DNA from: Rhizophagus sp. LPA8_4_AMF | Taxonomy: Eukaryota > Glomeromycota > Glomeromycetes > Glomerales > Glomeraceae | Direction: 5' to 3' | Assembly (NCBI GenBank): GCA_021464525.1 | Contig: JADRCO010000363.1 | Span: 1-36,068 of the forward strand | Length of the DNA: 36,068 nucleotides | Shown here: in pieces, positions 21,801 through 32,252 of the stretch | Numbering within the stretch: the stretch's first letter is position 1 | Layout: each line of letters opens with the position of its first letter | Program-made: the position numbers and the translations under genes | Notes under the pieces: generated by a model | Database searches by the model: none | What the model was told of the DNA's origin: nothing | What the model saw: only the letters and a program-made list of their open reading frames with translations

Positions 21801-23639
21801 GGGCTGGAATTCAATCATGCATGATTTTGCAGTTGAACCACCAAATTGTGTAGATGATGAAAATAACATATTTGGATCAGATTGTGGAAGTAAAGTTTGG
21901 TCATACATATTATTCATAAGCTGGAATGTATTGTCGATGTATATTTTCGCGAATATGTTTATTGTGGTAGTTTCGGACAATTTCTCGTATTGTTATCAAA
22001 TTGCTGCAAATTTTTCATTAGTTACTCGTGATGAAATCAGAGGATATCCTTTTCTTCGATGAGATTACTTTTTATTTTTAATTTTTTTTTTGGTTTATTT
22101 CCTTAACCGAAGTTTATTGTTTACGTTCAAGAAAGCTTGGAAGGAAGTTGATGTTGACAGAACTGGATACATAAAAAGCAATGAAATCGCAAAATTTTTC
22201 TCGGTAAAAAATTTTTTTTTTTGCATGATTATCAATTTATATTTATATATTTTTTGAAATATTATTTCGATGTATTTTGTAACAGAAACTTAATGGATCA
22301 TTTCGAGTTCGAATTTATGATGATGAATTTCTTGTGCCAAATCTTATAAAAAATTCCACTGTTATTGTTACGCATGAGGAATCAGGCCCATTAGGACAAA
22401 TATGGGGTATTAATAAACAAAAAAATAGTTTATTTGAAGTTGAAAATCTTGACGTCAGAAAATTAGAACGAAATTTATCAAAAGTTAATACAAGTCAAAT
22501 TTATGAACGAAGAAAAATTTATAATCAAATATATCAGGTAAATTGAACGTATTAATTTTAAATAATTTATACCTGGGAAATTTATTTTATTTATATTCGT
22601 TTATTTATTCGTATGTTTTAGGAAGCATTATTATCAGTTGAAAAAGATTCCGATGGAAATGAAAAAGGAATTTCGTTTACTAACATGCTCATAATGTTTG
22701 CGCATTATAGACTGATTAACGACGACCAATGTTTAGAGTAAGTTAAATATGATTTTACTTTAGAAAATAGAGGTTTACTATATCGGTTTTACTCATCATA
22801 TTATATATAGAATTCACGAATACATAAAACGTAAAGAAAAGTTAGAAAGGGTTAATGACAATGTTAATAGAGACCTCGTAAAATCTTTATTACGAACAAT
22901 TTACTGGCGTAAGAAATTCAAAATGATTAGAGAACAACGACGATTAAGAGTTGAAAGACATGGTGAAACAACAGCAAATGGTGTTGGCGGTAAGTTTAAT
23001 TATTAATTATTCATTGATTTTATATACATTTAAACTAATTTTTTTTTTAATTTAGTTCCACGCATTATGGTTAATGATTCCGATGCACAAACCCTGAGAA
23101 TCGATACAAATTTAAGTAGAGGTTCGCAAACACGTAATATAAGGGGCACTCCAAGCCCGGTTTCTTCGACTGGTACACCAATTTCATCTCAATCACCTGG
23201 TTCACCTGGTTCACCTGGTTCAGTTAATTCCGATCATCATATTTCTGATTACTTGGACTATTTCAGTTCGAGGTCTTCATTTAGACGTTCTTCTGGAGAA
23301 TATTCTTCAAGAATATCAAGTGATATGTAAGTTATTGGAAAATTTAATTTGTTTCTTTTATCATTGTTAATCATAATCTTTTTGTTATTTCAAGTGTAAG
23401 TAATGAAGGAGAAAATTCGTTTGAAGAAAATTGGAATTTAATTGATGCTAATACTGAAATGGATGATCAAACTGCTAATCAACTGTTAAATAATTTACAA
23501 AATAACTATTGGCATGGTAAGTTAAAGTATTTTACCAAGATATATCTTTTTTTTTTTAATTAATATTAATGAAATATATTAAATTCTATTTTTAGATGTT
23601 TTACAAGAAATGTCAAATAATGATTCAATTCAAAAATAA
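15847..23639 (+). CDS. CCH1: Cch1 voltage-gated-like calcium channel alpha subunit
   Basis: Pore subunit of the plasma-membrane high-affinity calcium influx system (partner Mid1). Twenty coding exons: 15847-16901, 17016-17171, 17246-17943, 18024-18207, 18288-18478, 18549-18799, 18884-18964, 19041-19127, 19225-19351, 19433-21130, 21202-21463, 21539-21715, 21798-22043, 22125-22203, 22286-22537, 22622-22737, 22811-22989, 23056-23326, 23395-23516 and 23596-23639. They sum to 6276 nt, 2091 aa, near the yeast length. Residues 1-345 are a disordered Asn/Ser-rich cytosolic tail. Four 6-helix repeats follow, with pore residues Gln638 (TIQNWTELMY), Glu906 (SGEDW), Glu1370 (SGEGW) and Glu1657 (TGEGW). 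An EF-hand loop DVDRTGYIKSNE is at 1747-1758. The S4 helix of repeat III has Arg/Lys repeats, while that of repeat IV has almost none. Intron 1 is GC-AG and intron 13 is U12-type AT-AC. The C-terminus has an SPG repeat. Confidence 0.95.
16902..17015 (+). other. CCH1: GC-AG intron 1 of CCH1
   Basis: The donor is GCAAGT, the classical GC-AG form, and the acceptor is TTTTTTTAG. Joining CAT CC to A TGG gives NHPWTESIILG, the conserved entry to repeat I S1. The nearby GT (16906) is in phase 0 and would break the frame. A (TA)n tract at 16983-17002 lies before the acceptor. Confidence 0.85.
22044..22124 (+). other. CCH1: U12-type AT-AC intron of CCH1
   Basis: An 81-nt intron with donor ATATCCTTT (22044-22052), which is the U12-class consensus, and branch sequence TTCCTTAAC (22099-22107), also a perfect match. 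It ends in AC at 22124, about 18 nt after the branch adenosine. Joining GG to G TTC AAG AAA gives DEIRGFKKAWKEVDVDRTG, the expected link from IVS6 to the EF-hand. Reading through meets TGA at 22060-22062, and no GT-AG alternative keeps the frame. Confidence 0.93.
23193..23222 (+). repeat. CCH1: 9-bp tandem repeat coding Ser-Pro-Gly
   Basis: Three exact copies of TCACCTGGT plus TCA, encoding SPGSPGSPGS in the C-terminal cytosolic tail of Cch1. It is probably prone to copy-number change. Confidence 0.85.
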
Positions 23640-24116
23640 TGTATAATATTTTTCTTAATTAATCTAATTTTTAAGCGGTAATGTAATAGTAATAATTTAT
23701 AGATTGGTTGGGCGATATATACACAACATACATATATATATAATTAGTTTTATTAAAATATTCTTATTATATAATAATTAGTATTATTTATTTATTTATT
23801 TATTTTAAAAAGTAGTCGAATAAATGTTATATATTAATCAAAATGTAATTAATATTAAAGGACAAACCAAAATTTTTGAAAAAAACTTTTGTAAATACTA
23901 TTACAATAGTTATTATTATGTAGTATTACTAGCATGCAATTTTAAAGTCATGTGATTTTTTTTTAAGAATAATAAAATGTGTTATAATGATCGACAAAAC
24001 AAGATATATAAAAGATGAGGACTTTTGTCGGAAATTGGATGAAATTTTTTTAAATCGAACAAATTTTTACTGAAAAATAATGAATTTTTTTTAAAAAATA
24101 AATTGTTTTTTAGAAA
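23640..24116. other. CCH1 3' region to the tRNA gene
   Basis: AT-rich 3' UTR and spacer with no gene seen. The minus-strand T run that ends the tRNA transcript falls at 24093-24098. Confidence 0.6.
24093..24098 (-). terminator. RNA polymerase III terminator of the tRNA gene
   Basis: Six A on the plus strand give six T on the minus strand, 18 bases after the tRNA discriminator base. This is the usual Pol III stop. Confidence 0.6.
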
Positions 24117-24189
24117 CGAGGCGCATGGGACTCGAACCCACAATCCCCAGATCCGAAGTCTGATGCCTTATCCATTAGGCCAACGCCCC
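24117..24189 (-). tRNA. tRNA-Arg, anticodon UCG
   Basis: A 73-nt intronless tRNA on the minus strand. The 7-bp acceptor stem (GGGGCGT with GCGCCTC, two G-T pairs) and discriminator G are clear. The anticodon stem TCAGA/TCTGG encloses loop CTTCGGA, so anticodon TCG reads CGA (Arg). The T arm is GTGGG-TTCGAGT-CCCAT. The internal promoters match: A box TGGCCTAATGG (24172-24182) and B box GGTTCGAGTCC (24128-24138). CCA is not encoded, as normal for nuclear tRNA genes. Confidence 0.95.
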
Positions 24190-24437
24190 AATATCGATAT
24201 TGGAAGTTGTACAAATAAGAACATTTTAAATTCATAATTTTGTAAAAATACAATGGAACGATCCGATCCGAGTACCGAGTAAATAATCCGGACCCAATTT
24301 GATCGACATTTAAAGATTGTGTTGATCAAATCTCGAAATTTTTTTTTCTCCTCTTTAAACTAAAAACTATAATTTTCGCGTCAAAAAGACCTAGATAAAC
24401 CCTCATTACTTCAAATTCTAGGTTTTTGTAAAAAGCA

Positions 24438-26771
24438 ATGTCGATACAAGAACAGGTTACACAGGTTCATTCTCTTTACGACACAATTCTAATCCTTGAT
24501 TTTGGTTCCCAGTACTCGCACTTAATTGCAAGACGTATCAGAGAATTTGGTGTATATTGTGAAATGCTACCATGCACCCAAAAAATTAAAGGATTAAAAT
24601 TCGAACCTAGAGGTGTCGTTCATTTTGCATTAAATAAAAAGTACCCAAATGATACGTGAATTATTTATCAGCTTTTTTTGTTTTTAGGCGTTATTCTCTC
24701 GGGAAGTCCTTATTCAGTTTATGACAAAGATGCACCGCGTGTAGATCCTGAAGTATTTAATTTAGGAGTACCCATATTGGGAATTTGCTATGGCCTTCAG
24801 GTAATGTTGAATGCCTTTAATATCATTCTCTCCCATCTAATTAACGCTAAAATTTAGGAAATTGCATGGAATCATGGTGGTTCAATAGCACCTTGTAATA
24901 ATAGAGAATATGGTCACGCATTAATGAAGGTTGATAAGCATCAAGGACATCCATTCGTTGACAGATTATTTGATGACATAGAAGATTCCATACAAGTATG
25001 AGTCTACGATTTTATAATTTCAACTTTGTTTCTTCGCGTCGAATGGTTAAATATATTATTATAGGTTTGGATGAGTCATGGTGATCAATTAGATAAAGCT
25101 CCCGAGGGCTTTAAAGTGATCGGACACACATTAACTGCGCCATTTGCAGCAATTGCCCATGAAGAGAAACATTTATTTGGTATTCAATTTCATCCCGAGG
25201 TAACTCATACACCTCTAGGAAAAGAGATTCTAAAAAACTTTGTCATAAACATTTGCGAGTGCAAGTCGAACTGGACAATGGTTAGTATGTTAATATTGTG
25301 TTTATCTCAAGTTTTTAATATTCATTATTTTATTTTATTTGCTTTCTAGAAATCATTTATTGATAATGAGATAGCACGAATTCAGCAGATTATAGGACCT
25401 ATTGGACAAGTTGTTGGAGCTGTAAGTGGTGGAGTGGATAGCACAGTTGCCGCCCGATTGATGAAAGAAGCGATCGGGGATAGGTAGGTTGTCTAAGAAT
25501 TTTCTTTTTTCTTTTGCTTCAAAATTGTGTAGACCTAATTTTTTGTGAATTCGTTAGGTTTCATGCAATCCTTGTTGACAATGGCTTGATGAGGTTGAAC
25601 GAATGTGAGACTGTTAAGAAAAATCTTGGTAATCATCTCGGAATAAACTTAAAAGTTGTAGATGCTTCCGAAATATTTCTCGATCGCCTTAAAGGCGTCA
25701 CTGATCCTGAAAAGAAACGAAAGATTATTGGAAACACGTTTATTGAAGTGTTTGAATCAGAAGCTTTGAAGATTGATCAAGAAACAAAGGAGACTGGGCA
25801 TTGTCGAATTGAATATCTTCTTCAAGGAACTTTATATCCTGATGTCATTGAAAGTATTTCATTTAAAGGACCAAGTGCCACTATTAAAACTCATCATGTA
25901 AGCTATTGTAAGTTATAGTAGGTGTTTTTATGCAAAAGAAGGATTTGATTTAGAAATAACTAAAATTTTCTTGAATTAGAATGTTGGTGGGTTATTAGAA
26001 GATATGAAATTAAAACTTATTGAGCCCTTAAGAGAATTATTCAAAGGTAATTATTATTAACTTGTTGACTTTAGCTTAATCCCACATTTTCTTATAGTTT
26101 CCAAAAAAATTCATTTAAATCATTTAGACGAAGTACGCGAACTTGGTAAAACATTGAAATTAGATGATGAATTAATTTGGCGTCATCCATTCCCTGGACC
26201 TGGTATTGCAATTCGTATATTAGGTGAAGTTACACCTAGTCAAGTTGCAATAGTCCGAGCAGCTGATCATATTTACATTGATGAAATAAAGAAAGCAGGA
26301 CTTTATCGTAAAATATCTCAAGCTTATGCTGCTTTATTACCAGTTAAAGCTGTTGGCGTTATGGGTGATAAAAGAACTTATGAACAAGTTATTACTTTAA
26401 GAGCTGTTGAAACTGTAGATTTTATGACGGCAGATTGGTAAATTTATGTACTTTTCGTCAGAAATTTATCTTGATTTTGTTAGGTTTAAGATATTTTCTT
26501 TTCACGCTGCATAGGTATCCATTTCCTTATGATGTATTGAAGAAAATTAGTAATCGAATTATTAACGAAGTTAAAGGTAAGTTAGTTAGAGTTTATTAGA
26601 TCTATTAATAGGGTACTTTCGTAACAATAAATCCTTTTAAATAGGCGTAAATAGAGTCGTGTACGATATATCCAGTAAGCCTCCGGCTACAATAGAATGG
26701 TATGTCTATTTATTTAATAATTCTATAAATCCTTCATTTTTATCAATTTTTTTTTATTTTTCAGGGAATAA
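24438..26771 (+). CDS. GUA1: GMP synthase (glutamine-hydrolysing)
   Basis: Converts XMP to GMP with ATP and glutamine, the last step of de novo guanine nucleotide synthesis. Eleven exons: 24438-24612, 24688-24800, 24858-24995, 25065-25280, 25350-25483, 25558-25897, 25980-26046, 26128-26437, 26515-26576, 26645-26699 and 26765-26771. They sum to 1617 nt, 538 aa. The N-terminal class I glutamine amidotransferase has Cys92 (GICYGLQ) and His185/Glu187 (IQFHPEV). The ATP-pyrophosphatase P-loop SGGVDST is at 240-246. The C-terminal dimerisation domain has [16 protein letters not shown] and ends KPPATIEWE, the invariant terminus. The last coding exon is only 7 nt (G GAA TAA). The start is the first ATG ahead of [16 protein letters not shown]. 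Confidence 0.97.
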
Positions 26772-27323
26772 CGGTTGGATTATTATTATTAAATATGTAA
26801 ATAGTTCAAGATAAACAAACATTTTCCATTTAATTAAAGTTTCAGATTTAGTTTGTTAGAAAAGAGTAGTTGTGACGAATTTATAGATTTATTCTTGGTT
26901 TAAATACTTTTCACCACGCAAAGAAATTTTGTATGCAAAAATATGAGAACTTTGTTAACTTATAATTATTGTTCTTGTTATTAGCGGCTTGTTACAATGA
27001 AAATTATTTTGGGATAATTTTCTAATTTTATTTATGAATGTCTTGATAGCACTTATATTCTTTTCTCTATTAACTTTAAGGTAACTTAAACTCGTTTAAG
27101 ATACATAATTAAATAGTTTGTAGTATTGTCTATTAGAAAATTATTTTTTTTTTTAGATAAATATCAACATCTAGTTAAATTTGAGACATGATCTAATACT
27201 TTGTCATGAAAAACATATAAAGTTTATTGGATGAAAATCCTAATCGAAAATTGTATGATTTTAAATTTGATATGTAATATAAATTGTGTTAATAAATAGT
27301 CATTATAGAAACAAAGATATGAC
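26772..27323. other. Convergent region between GUA1 and the SOM1-like gene
   Basis: AT-rich 3' UTR sequence of both genes. No other gene or structured element was recognised. Confidence 0.6.
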
Positions 27324-27603
27324 TTACTTTGGCCCAATAGGAGATCCTTCATCATCGTAATAAGGCGTTATTTCAACAGTTGGTTTACCGGCACACCTTA
27401 TATAATATATTGAAAATCATATTTTAGAAAATGTAAAAATTTTAGAAATTTTAAAATAAATACCTCTTAAAAATCCTAACAAACGGTGAACAAATAACTC
27501 GATCATCTTTAATAATACATTGATATTGTATCAATTCAAAAAGATTACATTTTGGTTTTATTATAGGTTCAATTTTGGTAGATGGAATTTCTTTGCTATT
27601 CAT
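27324..27603 (-). CDS. SOM1-like mitochondrial inner-membrane protease subunit
   Basis: Two exons on the minus strand, 27464-27603 and 27324-27396 (213 nt, 70 aa). It shows the pattern I associate with the fungal Som1 family: CNLFELIQYQC, then VICSPFVRIFKRC and KPTVEITPY, with spaced cysteines. Som1 assists the Imp1/Imp2 peptidase that trims imported proteins in the mitochondrial inner membrane. The identification rests on these short signatures only. The stop falls in AAG TAA GTC, which also looks like a splice donor (GTAAGTC), so a longer isoform with another exon is possible. The start is the first ATG of exon 1. It converges on GUA1. Confidence 0.7.
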
Positions 27604-28152
27604 TTTTTTGCAGAAGCAAATAATTCATATCTTGTACATGCATAATATTCATTTGATGATCAAAAATAATTATAATTATTCTCGAATATTCTTTTAACAT
27701 CATTACGGTTGTTTGAAGGAACTAAAAAATGGATTCTGGGATGTGTTTCGTTTTTTATATGTTCCACCTCTTCTTTGTCGGAACAGATTAGTTTAGTTCA
27801 ACCTACTCTATTTTTAAGAAACGGACAAAAAAACAAACTGGTGCTATTAAGATTTTGGTCACATCGGAGACGCACCAGATACATAACGTAACCGTCCACT
27901 AAATGTCCAGAAAAGCCGACCTATAATTAATCGCTCATACGAAATGCTAAATCTGGTAAAATGTTCATTTTTATCAAAAAATTTTATTACATATTGAATA
28001 ATTAACTTCGAGTCAGATATACTTGTACTCCCCGTGAATGGTCTCCTAGTGATACGTGACGTATACCCTAGATCTTAGAAAATTATCTAAGGATTATACC
28101 CTCTATTTCATTTTAATGGGATATCTCAAAGATTAATTGATGCTTAAAATAA

Positions 28153-28365
28153 ATGAAATTTGGATTATTGCCCTCCCTACGAAGCTTGATGAAAGGAAAC
28201 TCCAAGAAACCTGGCTCCCAACGGCTCCCTGCGGTTAAGTCCAATATGTTGAAGCTGGCTGGCAATTCGAAGAAGAAGGATAAGATTAAAATAATTGATA
28301 TAAAAGTACGATCTTTCATTGACGTCACATGCTGTCTCATCGAAATCTCTCATTCTTTGTCATAA
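28153..28365 (+). CDS. Doubtful 70-aa basic ORF with atypical codon use
   Basis: ATG to TAA, 70 aa, Lys/Ser-rich in its first half (KGNSKKPGSQRLP, then KKKDKIKIIDIK), of no family I recognise. Codons such as TCC, AAG, CTC, GGC and CGG are unlike the A/T-ending codons of every other gene here. That suggests either a different origin, such as a mobile-element remnant, or a gene under different codon selection. A GTACGA donor-like site follows the basic part. The opposite strand is also open over most of it. It may not be a gene. Confidence 0.2.
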   Translation: MKFGLLPSLRSLMKGNSKKPGSQRLPAVKSNMLKLAGNSKKKDKIKIIDIKVRSFIDVTCCLIEISHSLS

Positions 28366-30371
28366 CAGATAATAAAAAAGTTGGATTAATAAATTAATAA
28401 TCAAACCTATTTTATCAAAGAGGTGATAAAACTTGAATAATATTTTTGGGATTTGAATATTTGAAAGATTAGAAAATATGATACTAATAAAAGTATTTAT
28501 GCTAATAAATTCGTGAGGTAAATCATTATCACGCGCATTTCATACCATTTATCACTATGTAATAATGAAAAGAATTAAGTAGAATATGTAGAATGTCGAT
28601 ATTTGCAAAATCGAAGTTATCAAATGTATTTTTGTTAGCAGTTCAAATTTTGACATAATGGTAAGTTAACCGACTTTATTAAATAATAATACTATTGGTT
28701 ATTTTTACGACTCAATCCATGATTGCCAACCTAGAGAATTACCATAATAAAACTTTGATACAGTACCCTCTTTATTAATACCTTTACTTACAATCTCTAC
28801 CTATTTTCTAAATAGTCTTAATATTATCGAAAGAAAGTTAAGAGGAAATTGAGGTCCACATACTCAATCCAGCAAATATAAATTGTGTGAAAGAATAATC
28901 CCTCTTTTTATTTTTTTTTTTTCGTATCTTCTGATTTTGTATTATGAGACCTGAGACAAATATTTTGAACAAATTAAAAACTATTTTTCTATATAAGGCA
29001 AATAACCTAAATATTGCTAAAGGTTAATGTTACTTTATATGTGTTGCTTGTGTTGCTAGTCCCATAGATTAACATCGATGATAAACTCGTTGGAGTGATA
29101 TAAACATTATTTAACCATAAGCTGAATTGTTTATTTTTTTTTTCCTTACATGTGTCAAATAAATCAATATATATCTTTAAAATTATCATTCATAGCTAAA
29201 ACGCGTGTACAGTAGTATATATATAAAGTATATAATAATCAATTTTTTCTAATCAATATTCCATTGCAGGATCAATTGGTATGTACATCTTTAAATTATA
29301 ATACGTTTTAAATGATAAGATTTTGTACAACTAAACCTCATGTCCACATATCATGTGACTGAAATTAACGGAAATTGAAATGATTAAGCAATAAGATAAT
29401 GAACATTATATACTGTATATACAAAAAAAAGTCATTATTTGAATAGATAAAATCAATTACTGTATATCAGGCAAACGAAATATCGAAGTTATTATTATGG
29501 ATCATTTTTCAAACAAACTTAATATGGAAATTTGTGGCTCTATTGGCCCAAAACTAGAGTTTTTCTTTAAATCTTTCGGCCTAATCATGCCAGCTTAAAG
29601 TAAATATATCACTTACGTCTCAAATGCCTAAAGAAAATTCAATTTCAAAATCATCTAATACTACTCCTAAATGTAAAAGAAGTTATTAGCGAATTAACCA
29701 TGAACGAAAATTTCCAAATCTAGACACATATTTTTTTATTATTGTAAATTAAAAAAAAAAGGCGAGAATCAGATAGACCAAAATTATCTATAATTTGCAT
29801 TTAATTATATTAAAAAAGGTAATCCACATTTTAAATTTCGTAATTATAACATATTCACGGAATTAATAACCTCCAAATGTTAAAATCGTTTTTTGAAAAT
29901 TATGTAGCAGATTCAAAGATAATACCGGAAATTTATTCGGGCCAAATTTTTTTACAGGAAATGATCAAATGACCTATATCACACGGATACAAAAATTAAG
30001 GATAAAATTACGTATTAAAAACTTAAAGCTGATCTTTACTGCTTTTAAACATATTAATCTATGCCTATCATTCTCGGATCGGCATTGTTCTGATCTAAAA
30101 TTTTGATCCAAGTCCACTGCAATAAGACTCAAGAATAATAAAAATATTACCTCAATGAGGTCATCGACGGGGATTTCCGATTTAATATAACTTAAAACAG
30201 ATGAACAGAAAAATCAAAATTTGCTTACCCTTTTTAAGGGATAAGACCGAATGAATGAACTATTAATAGTTATAGTGCGCTGGTTACTGCGATTAATGAT
30301 CATGCAACGCGTAAAATTTTCAAGTCTCTCAAGAAAATCATTCTTATGATCGAAACTTCATATTTCTTTTT

Positions 30372-30403
30372 CGAATATAGTTTATCCCGAATATAGTTTA
30401 TCC
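30372..30403 (+). repeat. Two exact 16-bp tandem repeats upstream of the first transporter
   Basis: CGAATATAGTTTATCC occurs twice head to tail, followed by CGAATAACCCGGG and another TCCCGAAA. Repeated CCCGAA cores 190-235 bp before the ATG could be activator sites. This is inferred from position. Confidence 0.6.
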
Positions 30404-30515
30404 CGAATAACCCGGGTCAATCCCGAAAACTACATATTCACGTGGTTTATACAGTATGTATTTTAATGGAAATATTCCCATTATCATTCATTATTATTAT
30501 TTCTCTTATTTTTTT

Positions 30516-30524
30516 TATATAAAT
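30516..30524 (+). promoter_or_regulatory. TATA box of the first transporter gene
   Basis: TATATAAAT lies 82 bp before the trailing ATG at 30606. Motif and position only. Confidence 0.4.
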
Positions 30525-30605
30525 TTAAACTTTTCTTTCTTTAAAAAAATGAATTAAATAAATAAATTATTTAGTTCTAAGAGTACTTTCAAAATTTAAA
30601 TTATT

Positions 30606-32252
30606 ATGGAGGAGCTTAATCAACCTCCCTCGCAAAATGCTTCAAAAAGCACCGCAACAGCTGATCTGGAATCAAATTCAAGAAATAAAAATATTGAAGT
30701 TAATGATCAAAATCCGTGGAAATTATTAACTTCGCTTAATAAACAACAAAGATTTACTTTTGTTGCAGCATTTTTAGGATGGACATTAGATGCTTTTGAT
30801 TTTTTTACTGTGATATTATCTGTACCTTATATTGCAAAAGAATTTCGAACGGAACCATCTGTAATTACTGGAAGGTAATAAATTTTTAACCATTTTTGAC
30901 GCCTAAATTAATCTGATGGTTCTTTACAATATTGTAGTATAACGATTACGTTGTGTTTCCGTCCATTGGGAGCAGCAATATTTGGTCTGTTAGCAGATCG
31001 TTATGGGAGAAGATACCCTTTAATGGCAGATATTATTCTTTATAGTGTTATGGAATTAGCTTCAGGGTTTGCTCCAAATTTTTTGGTCTTCTTTATCTTA
31101 AGAGCAATTTTTGGAATTGCTATGGGAGGTGAATGGGGATTAGGCACGGCATTGGCGATGGAAGTTTTACCCCCCGAAAGTCGCGGATTATTTTCCGGTA
31201 TTTTGCAACAAGGTTATGCTGTAGGATTTCTTTTAGCATCACTTTTATATTATGCGGTAATAGAAAATATTGGATGGAGGGCAATGTTTTGGATAGGTTC
31301 ATTTCCGGCTCTTTTGGTTGTTGTAATTCGTTTCTTTGTACCCGAATCACCCGTTTGGAAAGCTCATCGTAATGCTAGAAAATCAAATGGCAAAACTTTT
31401 CTGTCTAGTACTAAATTGGCGTTAAAACATCATTGGAAAAAATTCATATATTGTGTTCTATTAATGTCTTGTTTTAGTTTTATGAGTCATGGTAAATAAT
31501 AAATTTTCATAAAAATTTAAGGTATCGTACTTTGGATATATTTTTTATTTTTTATTTTTATTTTTTCATTAGGTACACAGGATTTATATCCAACTTTCTT
31601 AAAAACACAACTTGGATTTACAACAGCTCAAGTTACAATTCTTACAGTAGTAGCAAATATAGGAGCTATAATTGGAGGCTCGATTTGTGGATATTTGTCA
31701 CAATTATTTGGCCGTAGGAAAACTATTTTCATTACGGTTGTTTTAGCAGCATGTTTTATGCCATTATATATATTACCAAAGAATTTTGGATTATTGATTG
31801 TTGGAGCTTTTGCTGAGTACTTTTGTGTACAGGTAATTAATCTATTTCTTTTTCAATAAATATATTTTATGGTTAAAATATCCACCACATAATAATAGGG
31901 GGCATTGGGAATCGTTCCAGCGCACTTAAACGAACTTTCACCACCAGAATTTCGTGGCACGTTCCCAGGATTAACTTATCAATTGGGTACTTTAATAGCG
32001 TCATCATCAGCACAAGTTGAAGCAAAACTAGGAGAAAAATTTAAAAAAAATGGAACATATAATTATGGATTAGTTATAGTTGTGTTATCTCTTATTGTTA
32101 TGACGTTGTTAGCACTGTTAACTGTACTGGGAAAAGAAAATAAAGATGCTAATTTCATCGAACAAGTTGAACAAATTACGGTTAATGATAAGAGTAAAGA
32201 AAAGGAAACTGAACAAGATGAAAAAGCAACGGTTACCATAAAAGATATTTAA
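30606..32252 (+). CDS. Jen/SHS-family monocarboxylate:H+ symporter, copy 1
   Basis: Four exons: 30606-30874, 30938-31491, 31573-31832 and 31899-32252 (1437 nt, 478 aa). It is a 12-helix major facilitator of the sialate:H+ symporter/Jen1 type, expected in the plasma membrane importing lactate, pyruvate or similar acids with protons. After a polar N-tail comes GWTLDAFDFF in helix 1 and motif A GLLADRYGRRYP at about 106-116. The Jen signature region is S-FMSHGTQDLYPT at 270-282; the family's first Asn is Ser270 here. HLNELSPPEFRGTFPG follows. The C-tail is Lys/Glu-rich. It is paired with a second copy 825 bp downstream that has identical exon phases. Confidence 0.9.

Larger units (their letters stand above)
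27604..30605. other. 3-kb gene-poor region
   Basis: No conserved gene was recognised. It contains a weak 70-codon frame with G/C-ending codons (28153-28365), a palindromic CRE-like TGACGTCA at 28320-28327, a possible micro-exon with good splice sites at 29270-29278, and the transporter promoter with a 16-bp tandem repeat at 30372-30403. The rest is AT-rich and featureless to me. Confidence 0.55.

Noticed and set aside
22028-22116. GT-AG alternative to the AT-AC intron in CCH1 (GTGATGA to CCGAAG)
   Set aside because: The join is in the wrong phase and loses the conserved DEIR-FKKAW link, and the donor is poor.
27709-27891. 60-codon plus-strand frame
   Set aside because: No recognisable content and no support beyond being open.
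28320-28327. Palindromic TGACGTCA as a CREB/bZIP site
   Set aside because: A perfect motif, but it lies inside a doubtful frame and over 2 kb from any supported downstream gene, so no target can be assigned.
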